Source: Caloranaerobacter ferrireducens
GTDB lineage: Bacteria > Bacillota > Clostridia > Tissierellales > Thermohalobacteraceae
Reading direction: 5' to 3'
DNA length: 64,000 nt
Assembly (NCBI RefSeq): GCF_001730685.1
Contig: NZ_MDJR01000006.1
Location: 88,180 to 152,179 of the forward strand
Part shown: positions 53,556-62,348 of the stretch, one piece after another
Numbering within the stretch: the first letter of the stretch is position 1
Layout: the number at the start of each line of letters is the position of its first letter
Made by a program: the position numbers and the translations under genes
Notes under the pieces: model-generated
Databases searched by the model: none
Seen by the model: only the letters and a program-made list of their open reading frames with translations
What the model was told of the DNA's origin: nothing

Positions 53556-54980
53556 CTATTCCGGTAACCCCCCATTGACAAACTTGCCATCATGCATATC
53601 AAAAATATAAGTAATTCCATTCACCTCAATTACCCATACCCCTATTAATTTTTGCTTGTACTTTTTATCACAATAATCAAAATATCCTAATTCAATATCG
53701 TCTATCAATGATAAAATTGTAAAATTATCAATTTGTTCTATTTTTAAATTATTTTTCTTAGCTACATCTGCTTTAATCATCGACAAATTAGCTTCTATAA
53801 CCTTTTCTGGCGGCAAAATCTTCTCTTTAGAAGACTTTTTATATTCAACCTTACTTATAGTCCTTATATATCTTTTATAGCTTTTTACATTTTTGTTAAA
53901 TACTTCTATTTCTATAGGGCTGCTAAACTTATTTTTGTCAGCATAAACAGTTAAATTGTTAACTCTATATGTAAATTTAAATCTATATCCTTTGTTTCCT
54001 TTATACTCTATTTCTTCAATAGAAGACAAATAAGCTTCTTCAGGCCATCCTAAATGACTTGTAATAAAATCTACTGCTTTATTTAAACTAATAAAAAGAT
54101 TTCTCTCTGTTACATTTTCATCTAGAGTATTAAAATATTCAATCAAACCATTTTTTGAAATCTTCAAACCTTTTTGTCCATACAAAAAAATAACAGATCC
54201 ATCAGTCTCAACTATTTTTCTAGCATACTCTAGATCTTCTCCAAAAAAACTTTTTGCTACAGATTCCATAGACAGATAACTTTCAGTATTCATTTCATTA
54301 TTAACATAAACATAAGGAATTATATAATTTAAACTTGATGTATTAATAGGAATATAAACATCCTTATCTATACCCCACATTCGGATTGAATAATATTTAA
54401 GTACATTTTCTCTTTCTATTTCGTCCAATGTATTTATTAAAATACTGGTATCAACCTTAATATTATATATTTTTATATGATTAGTTTTATTGCTAAGTAC
54501 TATATAAGGATTTCTTCCTAAATAAATATAAATGTTTCGTACATTTTTTATGCTATTATAAATCGAACTTGAAGGCTTACAATTCAGTACCTTTACTAGC
54601 ATATATATTGGTATATCTTCGGTAAAAAATAAATTTATAGATTTTTTAACATCATTCTTAATAATTTCTCTTTCATCTATCTCCTTATAACTCAAATCTT
54701 CCTTTTGAAAAATTCCTTTTAAATACGATCTGGTTTTTAACCATAAATCATATCTGTCGCCCGAATATAATATAGTATAATTACCCCCGAAGTTAATTAA
54801 GTACTTTTCAGGAGATATCACATCAGACAAAATATAATTGTATCCAATACCTTTGTCTTTATCTTCACTAAAGGAAGGAATAAAGGTAAATGGAAATTGC
54901 ACCCACAACTGCTGTGTTAAAAAAATACTAATGAGAACTAAAGATACTAGCAAAAAAGCCTTCGATCTCTCTCTTTGCAT
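53556..54980 (-). CDS. yycH: WalK regulatory membrane protein YycH
   Basis: A 474-residue protein with a short basic N-terminus, one transmembrane helix (about residues 10-25, LLVSLVLISIFLTQQLW) and a large extracellular domain, ending in VWVIEVNGITYIFDM, typical of YycH. It is thought to act with YycI on WalK. GGAG precedes the ATG. It lies between a novel secreted-protein gene and yycI, as part of the Wal transcript. Confidence 0.87.
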   Translation of the reverse strand: MQRERSKAFLLVSLVLISIFLTQQLWVQFPFTFIPSFSEDKDKGIGYNYILSDVISPEKYLINFGGNYTILYSGDRYDLWLKTRSYLKGIFQKEDLSYKEIDEREIIKNDVKKSINLFFTEDIPIYMLVKVLNCKPSSSIYNSIKNVRNIYIYLGRNPYIVLSNKTNHIKIYNIKVDTSILINTLDEIERENVLKYYSIRMWGIDKDVYIPINTSSLNYIIPYVYVNNEMNTESYLSMESVAKSFFGEDLEYARKIVETDGSVIFLYGQKGLKISKNGLIEYFNTLDENVTERNLFISLNKAVDFITSHLGWPEEAYLSSIEEIEYKGNKGYRFKFTYRVNNLTVYADKNKFSSPIEIEVFNKNVKSYKRYIRTISKVEYKKSSKEKILPPEKVIEANLSMIKADVAKKNNLKIEQIDNFTILSLIDDIELGYFDYCDKKYKQKLIGVWVIEVNGITYIFDMHDGKFVNGGLPE

Positions 54981-54986
54981 TTAGAA

Positions 54987-55592
54987 TCATCTCCAAAAAA
55001 ATGGTATGCTAGTATCTTGATTATTTGATAAATCTATCATTTGTCTAATAGTTTCAGAAAAATTCATGCTTCCAATATTGTCAATATATTCCTTTACTTT
55101 CTCCATATCAGTAACATATACATACTTAGTTATAATATCTGTTACTTCATCATCAATAACATATATACTTATCTTATTTTTCCCTGGTTTGAGCTCTAAC
55201 TCCTTAGCAAATACACCTAAATCTCCTACTTCTAACACTTCTTTTGTCTCAAGCGTATATACTTCTTCTGCTTCTTCCACATCTTCCATACTGCTATCAT
55301 TTATTGACAATGTATCTACATTAAAATCAACACCTGCCAAGCTAGCAGAAGAATATACCTCTACTATTATCTTAAGTCCTTGTCTTGCTCTACCTGAAAG
55401 CAAAACAATATTATCAGTAGTAATCAAATTATCTTCTGGATAAATTATATCAATAATGCTTTCTTTTTTAACAATCTCAATATTTGTATCGTTTTTTTCT
55501 ATCTCACTATCATTTCCAACCGAATAACCAACTGTTCCGTAAGTACCTATTATCACTATTACTAATGCTCCTGTTAATACCTTCTTAAGCAT
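54987..55592 (-). CDS. Secreted or anchored protein of unknown function in the wal operon
   Basis: The 201-residue protein has an N-terminal hydrophobic signal/anchor (LTGALVIVIIGTYGTVGYSV) and an acidic extracellular region with Ig-like beta segments (NIVLLSGRARQGLKIIVEVY, then ELELKPGKNKISIYVIDDEV). I do not recognise a named family. It lies between walK and yycH on the same strand, only 6 bases before yycH, so it is probably a third extracytoplasmic partner or target of WalK signalling (inference). AAGGAGGAA precedes the ATG. Confidence 0.7.
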   Translation of the reverse strand: MLKKVLTGALVIVIIGTYGTVGYSVGNDSEIEKNDTNIEIVKKESIIDIIYPEDNLITTDNIVLLSGRARQGLKIIVEVYSSASLAGVDFNVDTLSINDSSMEDVEEAEEVYTLETKEVLEVGDLGVFAKELELKPGKNKISIYVIDDEVTDIITKYVYVTDMEKVKEYIDNIGSMNFSETIRQMIDLSNNQDTSIPFFWR

Positions 55593-55682
55593 AATTATTC
55601 CTCCTTAAAGGTACAAATAGTACTTCAGCATAATTATATAACAACATTATTACAAATATATTACAACGCTATTAAAATTGAA

Positions 55683-57479
55683 TTACACCCCTATAGCAGG
55701 TAAAATAATATCCACTTCTGTACCAATATTATACTTACTTCTTATCTTTATATCTCCATTATGCGCTTCTACTATCTGCTTTGCTATTGAAAGTCCTAGG
55801 CCTGTACCACCTAAAGCTCTAGATCTTGCTTTATCTACTCTATAAAATCTTTCAAATATTCTATCTAAATCTTCTTCTGGAATACCAATACCATTATCTT
55901 TAACAGTAATAATTACATTATCATTTTCTCTTTTTACAAAAATACTTATTTCACCTTTTTCAGGAGTATACTTAATAGCATTACTAACTATATTTAGTAT
56001 TACCTGCAATATACCATCCTTATCAGCAAAAATTTCTGTAATATTTTCCTCAATTTGAATATTTATACTTTGTTTTTTCTCCTTTGCAAATATCGCTGTT
56101 CTTTTTAAAGTTTCTTCTATAAGCTCTTTTACAGAAATTTTTGTCATATTCCATTTTGTCTGTTTAAAATCAAGATTTGAAAGTTGCAATAAATCCCTTA
56201 CAATTCTAGCCATTCTATCGCATTCATTATTTATTACATTTAAAAATTGCATAGAATACTGTGTATTGTCAATTGCACCTTCAAGGAGAGTTTCTGTATA
56301 ACTTTTAATAGTTGTTATCGGAGTTTTTAACTCATGAGATACATTAGCAACAAATTCCTTTCTCATATTCTCTAGTTTTTGCTGTTCAGTTATGTCCTGC
56401 AAAACTACTATAAGCCCACCATAATCGCCATTCTCATTTTTAAACGGTGCAAATTTAGCTCTGTATATTACTGAATTATATTCAAAAACCTCACTACCTT
56501 CCCATTTATCTACCTTTTTAATATATTCTAAAGTCAACTTTTCATTTAACGGCCTTACTAAATCATCATATTTCTTTTTGTTTAACTCGTCATAAGACAA
56601 TCCAAATAAATCTAAAACTATCGGATTTGCATGTATAATTTCTCCATCTTTATTTACTGCTATCACACCATCTGCCATATAGGTAAAGATTGTATCCATT
56701 TTACTCTTTTCACTATATACTTCAGATATTGTTGCTTTAAGCTTTTGAGTTAAATAATTAAACATACTAGCAAGCTGCCCAATTTCATCATCTGATTTAA
56801 CCTCAACAAATTGATCAAAATCACCTTTAGCCATTTTTTCAGCTTTTATTGTAACATCATTTATCGGACCTGTTATACTTTTTGCAATAAAAAAACCCAG
56901 AAAAACTGTAATAAATAAAGCCAGCAGCGTTGCCTGGGTTAAAATAATTTTAGATTCATCTATAGTATCATATACATCTTCTAAATCTGATATAAGATAT
57001 ATAATACCCTTAACTTCCCCAATTTTATTAAACACAGGATAAGCCAAGTGTTTCTCTTTTACATCTGATCTATCCAGATTAGATATGATAGCATCCACTT
57101 TTTCCCCATCTAAAGCAGATAATATCAAAGCTGAATTTATTAGTCTGCACTCAAAAGCTTTCTTACCCTGAAACTTTCTATTGTTACTTGCTAATATCTC
57201 TGGTATTTGTGAATTGCTTAATATATATAAAGTTTCTGTAGTCTTTAAAGGCCATTTCGAAATAGTAGATTGTATACTTTCCCTTGATTTTTCCCAATTA
57301 TCTTGTTGTATTGCCGAAGATCTTATGATTTCCTCAATACGGTACTCCATATCGTCAGAAATCTGATTGAGTTGATGTTTCTCTAAATTTTCTATAATAA
57401 ATACTCCTACTATAACCATTGCTATAAATACTAATAGAAAGTAAATAGTTATAAATTTCCATCTAACACTATTAAACAT
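55683..57479 (-). CDS. walK: Sensor histidine kinase WalK
   Basis: WalK senses the cell-wall state and phosphorylates WalR. Domains in order: transmembrane helix 1 (about 10-30), an extracellular sensor domain, transmembrane helix 2 (about 178-200), HAMP, PAS (residues about 260-370), HisKA with the phospho-histidine in FVANVSHELKTPITTIKSY, and HATPase with NIVSNAIKYTPEKG, DNGIGIP and GGTGLGLSIAKQIVEAHNG. 598 residues, normal for WalK. AGGAGGG precedes the ATG. It starts 2 bases after the walR stop codon. Confidence 0.97.
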   Translation of the reverse strand: MFNSVRWKFITIYFLLVFIAMVIVGVFIIENLEKHQLNQISDDMEYRIEEIIRSSAIQQDNWEKSRESIQSTISKWPLKTTETLYILSNSQIPEILASNNRKFQGKKAFECRLINSALILSALDGEKVDAIISNLDRSDVKEKHLAYPVFNKIGEVKGIIYLISDLEDVYDTIDESKIILTQATLLALFITVFLGFFIAKSITGPINDVTIKAEKMAKGDFDQFVEVKSDDEIGQLASMFNYLTQKLKATISEVYSEKSKMDTIFTYMADGVIAVNKDGEIIHANPIVLDLFGLSYDELNKKKYDDLVRPLNEKLTLEYIKKVDKWEGSEVFEYNSVIYRAKFAPFKNENGDYGGLIVVLQDITEQQKLENMRKEFVANVSHELKTPITTIKSYTETLLEGAIDNTQYSMQFLNVINNECDRMARIVRDLLQLSNLDFKQTKWNMTKISVKELIEETLKRTAIFAKEKKQSINIQIEENITEIFADKDGILQVILNIVSNAIKYTPEKGEISIFVKRENDNVIITVKDNGIGIPEEDLDRIFERFYRVDKARSRALGGTGLGLSIAKQIVEAHNGDIKIRSKYNIGTEVDIILPAIGV

Positions 57480-57481
57480 TC

Positions 57482-58171
57482 TTACGCCCTCCTAAAGTAA
57501 TATCCAACACCTCTTTTTGTGAGGACATACCTAGGACTACTAGAATCATCTTCCACTTTTTCTCTTAATCTTCTTACGGTAACATCTACCGTTCTTATAT
57601 CTCCATAATATTCATAGCCCCAAACTTCCTCAAGTAATTGTTCTCTTGAAAACACTTGTCCAGATTTTGTTGCTAAGAACTTAAGTAATTCAAATTCTCT
57701 TAATGTTAACTCTATAATCTTATTGTTCTTTTTGACTTCATATCTATTTAAATCTATGACCAAATCTTCACAAACTATTATTTCTCCATTAGAATTTCCA
57801 CTCGACATATCTACTCTTCTTAAATTAGCTTTAACTCTAGCTATAAGTTCTCTCATACTGAAAGGTTTTGTTATGTAATCATCAGCTCCAAGCTCTAATC
57901 CTAATACCTTGTCCACTTCTTCTTCCTTAGCTGTCAACATAAGTACAGGAGTCTTAAGCTTATGCCTTATTTCTTTAAGTACCTGGAACCCATCTTTTTT
58001 AGGTAACATTACATCTAATAAAATCAAATCTGGTTTTAAGTTAAAAGCTTTAAACACAGCCTCTTCCCCGTCATATGCTAATTCAACCTGAAACCCTTCT
58101 TTCTCTATGTTAAACTTTAATATGTCCGCAATAGGTTTCTCGTCATCTACGACTAGGATTTTCTTATTCAT
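57482..58171 (-). CDS. walR: Response regulator WalR
   Basis: An OmpR/PhoB-type regulator with a receiver domain (acidic pair in VVDDEKP, phospho-acceptor in LILLDVMLPKKDG) and a C-terminal winged helix ending in DVTVRRLREKVE and RGVGYYF. It controls peptidoglycan hydrolase genes and is usually essential in Firmicutes. The ATG is chosen 7 bases after GAGGTG; a TTG one codon earlier is less likely. It is first in the Wal operon. A dyad lies about 150 bases upstream. Confidence 0.97.
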   Translation of the reverse strand: MNKKILVVDDEKPIADILKFNIEKEGFQVELAYDGEEAVFKAFNLKPDLILLDVMLPKKDGFQVLKEIRHKLKTPVLMLTAKEEEVDKVLGLELGADDYITKPFSMRELIARVKANLRRVDMSSGNSNGEIIVCEDLVIDLNRYEVKKNNKIIELTLREFELLKFLATKSGQVFSREQLLEEVWGYEYYGDIRTVDVTVRRLREKVEDDSSSPRYVLTKRGVGYYFRRA

Positions 58172-58321
58172 CAATTATCACCTCAAATATTATAGTTTGT
58201 GAAAAAAGTCAATTTTCTAGAGTAAATGAATCCAAACGTTATCTTTATTATAATTCTATATTATAATTAATTTATCCTTCAAATATTTTTTCTAATATCT
58301 GTATGTTTTGTCAACATAATC

Positions 58322-58345
58322 TGACCCATTATTCTAAATAGGTCA
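58322..58345. promoter_or_regulatory. Operator-like dyad upstream of walR
   Basis: TGACCCATT and AATAGGTCA form an inverted repeat with one mismatch around ATTCTA, between the divergent control region and walR. No transcription factor is assigned. The rest of the 58172-58452 gap is AT-rich with several promoter-like stretches (TTGACAAAACATACAG on the minus strand). Confidence 0.45.
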
Positions 58346-58452
58346 AAAGTCCTGTAGAATTTTGTCTAATTATATAATATAATTTATATTGAGATATGCA
58401 AAACATAAAATATGGTAATATTTTATTCTCCATCCCCCATAATTTTTCATAT

Positions 58453-58484
58453 AAATGAAGTCAACCAAACGGTTGACTTCATTT
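58453..58484 (-). terminator. Terminator after the MA-family peptidase gene
   Basis: AAATGAAGTCAACC pairs perfectly with GGTTGACTTCATTT at the stop codon of the peptidase gene. Confidence 0.87.
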
Positions 58485-59304
58485 ATTTTAAATCATATAA
58501 ATTTATTTTTAATACTGCTTTAGTTGAACTTTTTAGATTATTACCTTCTCCTAAGGTTATTAAAATGTCTTTTAATTTCTCAAATCCCCAAACATCAGAA
58601 ATCTTTTTAATAACTTCAAAAGATTTTCTATATGCAATATATTGGTCTAATTCATAAAAATTTTTATCTAGACTCTTTATATCTACTTTGTCTACATATT
58701 GGATATCTTTTCCCCATTCAAAACCTGTTAATTTATATTCTGTATAAAGTGCTATTCCTTCTGTAAGCCACATTGGATAATTTCCGTGAGTAATCTTATC
58801 AACTATAAGGTGAGTAAATTCATGAACGATAGGACCATCTTTTTCATAAACCATATTGAAGTTTTCAATATCATTTATCCATAGTTTAGGAGATAATATG
58901 TTAATCACTCCACCATAATAGACACCAATTGGATATGTTTGTTTATTTAGACGTGTATTTTTCAATAATTCATTTCCATCATCGTATATTATGATAATGC
59001 TCTTTTCTTTAGGATAATAATCAAACATCTTACAAACAACGTTATAGTATTTTTCAGCTATTTCTCCAGTTAAATATGCAACTTCCTTATTCTCTTCATC
59101 AAATCTTATAACAAAATGTTTAGTTTCTAATATGTCATAATCTTTTATATTTGCTAATATCCTCTTCTTTTCTATATTATTGTACAAAGTATTGATAGAG
59201 CCCTTTAAATATCCAATAAATTTTACATTAGTAATAGAAATAAATATAAAAACAAGTATTACAACAATCAATAGTCTGAAAATATCTTTTATATGTTTTT
59301 TCAT
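58483..59304 (-). CDS. Membrane-anchored MA-family metallopeptidase
   Basis: The 273-residue protein has an N-terminal transmembrane helix (about residues 8-28) and an extracellular gluzincin-like domain. The zinc motif is HEFTH in IVHEFTHLIVDKITHGN, and a downstream glutamate in WLTEGIALYTEY would be the third ligand. It is otherwise a small peptidase-MA-like protein of unknown substrate. GGGGGAA precedes the ATG. It lies beside the Wal operon but is transcribed separately. Confidence 0.82.
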   Translation of the reverse strand: MKKHIKDIFRLLIVVILVFIFISITNVKFIGYLKGSINTLYNNIEKKRILANIKDYDILETKHFVIRFDEENKEVAYLTGEIAEKYYNVVCKMFDYYPKEKSIIIIYDDGNELLKNTRLNKQTYPIGVYYGGVINILSPKLWINDIENFNMVYEKDGPIVHEFTHLIVDKITHGNYPMWLTEGIALYTEYKLTGFEWGKDIQYVDKVDIKSLDKNFYELDQYIAYRKSFEVIKKISDVWGFEKLKDILITLGEGNNLKSSTKAVLKINLYDLK

Positions 59305-59465
59305 TCTATTGTTCCCCCTTTCTTTTAAATATGTATATGGGGAACGTACATATTATATCATGTTATTATGTAAACTTCATTGGTAATTTTTGCTCTAAAT
59401 AAACCCTAAAAGTATAACCTTTTAGCCTTCTTATGCATAAATTAAATCATAGGAAGGTGAGATGT

Positions 59466-60743
59466 ATGAGAAGGCAAAGAAAGTATAAAATTGATCCGAT
59501 AGTAAGCGCTAAGCTTAATTCAAAATCTAAAGAAGAAATTCCTGTTATTATCAGAGCTAAAAATGGTGATTTCAATAGGCTTAGCAATATCGTATTAGGT
59601 ATGTCAAGCAAAGTTAAACGCACTCTTCCTCTAGTAGGGGGAATAGCTTGTAGCTTAAATATTGAAACTATAAGCAAATTAGCAAGAGATCCAAATATCG
59701 AATATATAAGTTTTGATTCTAAAGTTTTTGCCCTATTAGATATCGCAACTTCTTCTATAAAAAGTAATTTTGCTCATGAATTAGGATATACAGGCAAGGG
59801 AGTAACAGTTGCTGTAATTGATACAGGTGTAGCACCACATAATGACCTTACCAAACCCAGAAACAGAATTATAGGTTTTAAAGATTTCATAAACGATAAA
59901 ACCTCGCCATATGACGACAATGGTCACGGCACACATGTTTCAGGTATAATAGCTTCAAATGGATATTCGTCAAAAGGTAAATATGCAGGCGTAGCACCAG
60001 AATGTAATATTTTAGGAATAAAAGCATTAGATAGTTCAGGAAGCGGTAGTACATCAGATATAGTTGCGGCAATAGAATGGGTAATAAAAACTAAAAACGT
60101 ATACAATACTAAAATAATAAATCTATCACTAGGTAGTCCACCTACAAACCCATATAACGAAGATCCTCTTGTAAAAGCTGTAGAAGAAGCTGTTAAATCT
60201 GGTCTAACTGTTGTTGTTGCTGCCGGCAATAGTGGACCTGCTAAAGAAACAATATTATCTCCAGGTAATTCTAAAAAAGTAATTACAGTTGGAGCAGTAG
60301 ACGATAATAAAACTCCTGAATTAAGTGATGACTTCATTGCACCTTTCTCAAGTAGAGGACCTACAAAAGAAGGCTTCAAAAAACCAGATGTTGTAGCTCC
60401 AGGTGTCGATATCATGTCATTATCAAGTAGCAACCTCAGTAGCTATACTTCATTAAGTGGTACCTCTATGGCTACCCCTATGGTGTCAGGAGCCTGCGCC
60501 TTATTATACAGCAAACACGGAAATCTTAGTCCAAGTCAAATTAAAGCAATGATTATGAAATCCTGTGTAGATTTAAAAGATACCTATAATAATCAAGGTA
60601 GTGGGGTAATTAATCTAAAAAGACTATTCCAAGAAAAACCTATCGAAGATGTCCCCGAAGAAAAACCATATACAGAAAATTTATTCGGAGACAATTTCAT
60701 TGCTATTGTATTACTGTTCTTACTTTTAAGTAAAAGAATTTAA
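59466..60743 (+). CDS. Subtilisin-like S8 serine protease (AprX-like) with C-terminal anchor
   Basis: A 425-residue subtilase with no signal peptide. An I9-like propeptide region (residues about 20-90) precedes the catalytic domain, with Asp in VIDTGVAPHNDLT, His in NGHGTHVSGI and Ser in GTSMATPMVSGA. A short hydrophobic segment and LLLSKRI end the protein. The lack of a signal suggests a cytoplasmic or forespore role or a non-classical route, like AprX (inference). The ATG is chosen because GGAAGGTGAG lies just before it. Plus-strand gene converging on the M23 gene. Confidence 0.93.
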   Translation: MRRQRKYKIDPIVSAKLNSKSKEEIPVIIRAKNGDFNRLSNIVLGMSSKVKRTLPLVGGIACSLNIETISKLARDPNIEYISFDSKVFALLDIATSSIKSNFAHELGYTGKGVTVAVIDTGVAPHNDLTKPRNRIIGFKDFINDKTSPYDDNGHGTHVSGIIASNGYSSKGKYAGVAPECNILGIKALDSSGSGSTSDIVAAIEWVIKTKNVYNTKIINLSLGSPPTNPYNEDPLVKAVEEAVKSGLTVVVAAGNSGPAKETILSPGNSKKVITVGAVDDNKTPELSDDFIAPFSSRGPTKEGFKKPDVVAPGVDIMSLSSSNLSSYTSLSGTSMATPMVSGACALLYSKHGNLSPSQIKAMIMKSCVDLKDTYNNQGSGVINLKRLFQEKPIEDVPEEKPYTENLFGDNFIAIVLLFLLLSKRI

Positions 60744-60749
60744 AAAAAT

Positions 60750-60773
60750 TAGCTCAGTCAAAAGACTGAGCTA
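60750..60773. terminator. Bidirectional terminator between S8 and M23 genes
   Basis: TAGCTCAGTC pairs with GACTGAGCTA across AAAA, at the convergent ends of the two protease genes. Confidence 0.87.
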
Positions 60774-62207
60774 TCTGTATTTTTTGCCTAAATATTTATA
60801 TGGATTTACTGGTTTACCGTATTTGCGAACTTCAAAATGCACATGAGGTCCTGTACTTCTTCCTGTATTACCAACAGCAGCTATTACTTTTCCTTTATAG
60901 ACTTTCTCACCTTTTTTTACATAGATTTTGCTGCAGTGAGCATATCTAGTTGTAAATCCGCCTCCATGATCTATTTCAACCATGTAGCCATATGAACCTC
61001 TCCATCCGGCAAAAGTTACCACTCCACCATCTGCTGCTTTAATAGGTGTTCCAGTCCTTGCTGCTAAATCTATACCCTCATGCATTCTGCCCCATCTCTT
61101 GCCGAAGCCTGAAGTCAAAGTACCTCTCGTAGGTGTTATAAAAACACCTGTTGCTTTAAGTGGTGGTATTTCCTTAGTTCCTTTAATAATAATCTGAGAT
61201 ATTGGATTAGAAATAATAGTTTCCTTTAAAATCTCTTTTGCAACTTCAATTCCATTATGTTTCTCTATCTTAGCTATAACTTCTTTTTTACCATATACTC
61301 CTCTTCTTTTTATTACTGCTTGATCCTTATACATTTTAGAACTATATTCATATTTTATATCGAAATCAATCTTTTCAATATATTTCTTTTCTTCATAAGT
61401 AGCTACTGTTAAATATGGCTTAGGCACTATTAAACTCAATTCATCTCCTGGATGAATGAGCTTAGGATTTTTATCAGGATTAGCTTTAATCAAATCATTT
61501 ACAGTCAAATTATACTTATGCGCTATAGTCCAAAAATTCTCACCCTTTTTTACAACATGAGTTTTAACTTCATCTGTTCCTTTTTGAATATAATTTAGTA
61601 CCTTATCAAAATCCTCCACTGCAGATATCGGAACTTCTTTTTTAACTATTTTAACGTTTTCAACAAACCTTATATCTTCTATTGAAGAATTTTCTTCCTC
61701 TGCTGAGTTTATATAAGGTTCTTTAATCTTATCTAACACTTTTTTGGCTAAATCTTCTGTCTTAAGAATTCCTAATACCTTTCCATCTGCTTCAATTGCA
61801 TATGCAAATACATTAAATTCAATATTATCTTTCAAATTATTCTTAATATCTTCTTTTTTTGTCAACTCACTGTCCTCAGCATGAGTATCTTGATACTCGA
61901 ACTCATCTTCAATTGAAACCTCAAAACCATAATTAGTAGTTAATTCATTTTTAAGCGTAGTTATAACATCATTAACAATTTCTTTATTCCTAACCGTACC
62001 TATGTAATTGCCATTATAAATAACCTTAAAAGCCCTTGTATATATCTCACGTTTTACACTCTTTCTATATTCAGCAAACGCAAAACCGCCTGCTAAAATG
62101 CTTATTATCACGGCAAAAATAACCACTTTATTGAATTTTTTGCCTTTATTTTTTATATTCAATTTCTTAATAAGTTCATTAATCTTTTTAAAATACGAGC
62201 TATTCAT
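60771..62207 (-). CDS. LysM-G5-M23 peptidoglycan hydrolase
   Basis: A 478-residue cell-wall endopeptidase. An N-terminal transmembrane segment (VVIFAVIISILAGGFAFAEY) is followed by a long helical/beta spacer, a LysM domain (THVVKKGENFWTIAHKYNLT), a G5 domain (DIKYEYSSKMYKDQAVIKRRG) and an M23 domain with zinc motifs HEGIDLAARTGTPI and HVHFEVRKYGKPVNPYKYL. M23 enzymes cleave stem-peptide cross-bridges. The ATG is chosen after AGGAAGGAG. A perfect WalR-box match lies just upstream, tying it to the Wal regulon. Confidence 0.95.
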   Translation of the reverse strand: MNSSYFKKINELIKKLNIKNKGKKFNKVVIFAVIISILAGGFAFAEYRKSVKREIYTRAFKVIYNGNYIGTVRNKEIVNDVITTLKNELTTNYGFEVSIEDEFEYQDTHAEDSELTKKEDIKNNLKDNIEFNVFAYAIEADGKVLGILKTEDLAKKVLDKIKEPYINSAEEENSSIEDIRFVENVKIVKKEVPISAVEDFDKVLNYIQKGTDEVKTHVVKKGENFWTIAHKYNLTVNDLIKANPDKNPKLIHPGDELSLIVPKPYLTVATYEEKKYIEKIDFDIKYEYSSKMYKDQAVIKRRGVYGKKEVIAKIEKHNGIEVAKEILKETIISNPISQIIIKGTKEIPPLKATGVFITPTRGTLTSGFGKRWGRMHEGIDLAARTGTPIKAADGGVVTFAGWRGSYGYMVEIDHGGGFTTRYAHCSKIYVKKGEKVYKGKVIAAVGNTGRSTGPHVHFEVRKYGKPVNPYKYLGKKYR

Positions 62208-62234
62208 TCTAAAGCTCCTTCCTAAAAAGTTTTT

Positions 62235-62294
62235 TGTAACACAATTGTAATATAAGCTCAAAATAAATTATATCATATATCCTGAAATTTACAA
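62235..62294 (-). promoter_or_regulatory. Promoter and WalR-box match upstream of the M23 hydrolase gene
   Basis: On the minus strand TTGTAA and TATAAT (62267-62294) are 16 bases apart. Between promoter and ribosome-binding site, the plus strand reads TGTAAC ACAAT TGTAAT (62235-62251), an exact match to the WalR consensus TGTWAH-N5-TGTWAH. Its position downstream of the expected start site would favour repression and not activation, if WalR binds (inference). Confidence 0.65.
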
Positions 62295-62348
62295 AGAATA
62301 ATCTAATGCATGTCTATAATTATTTTATTCTTCTAATTAAAATATATT

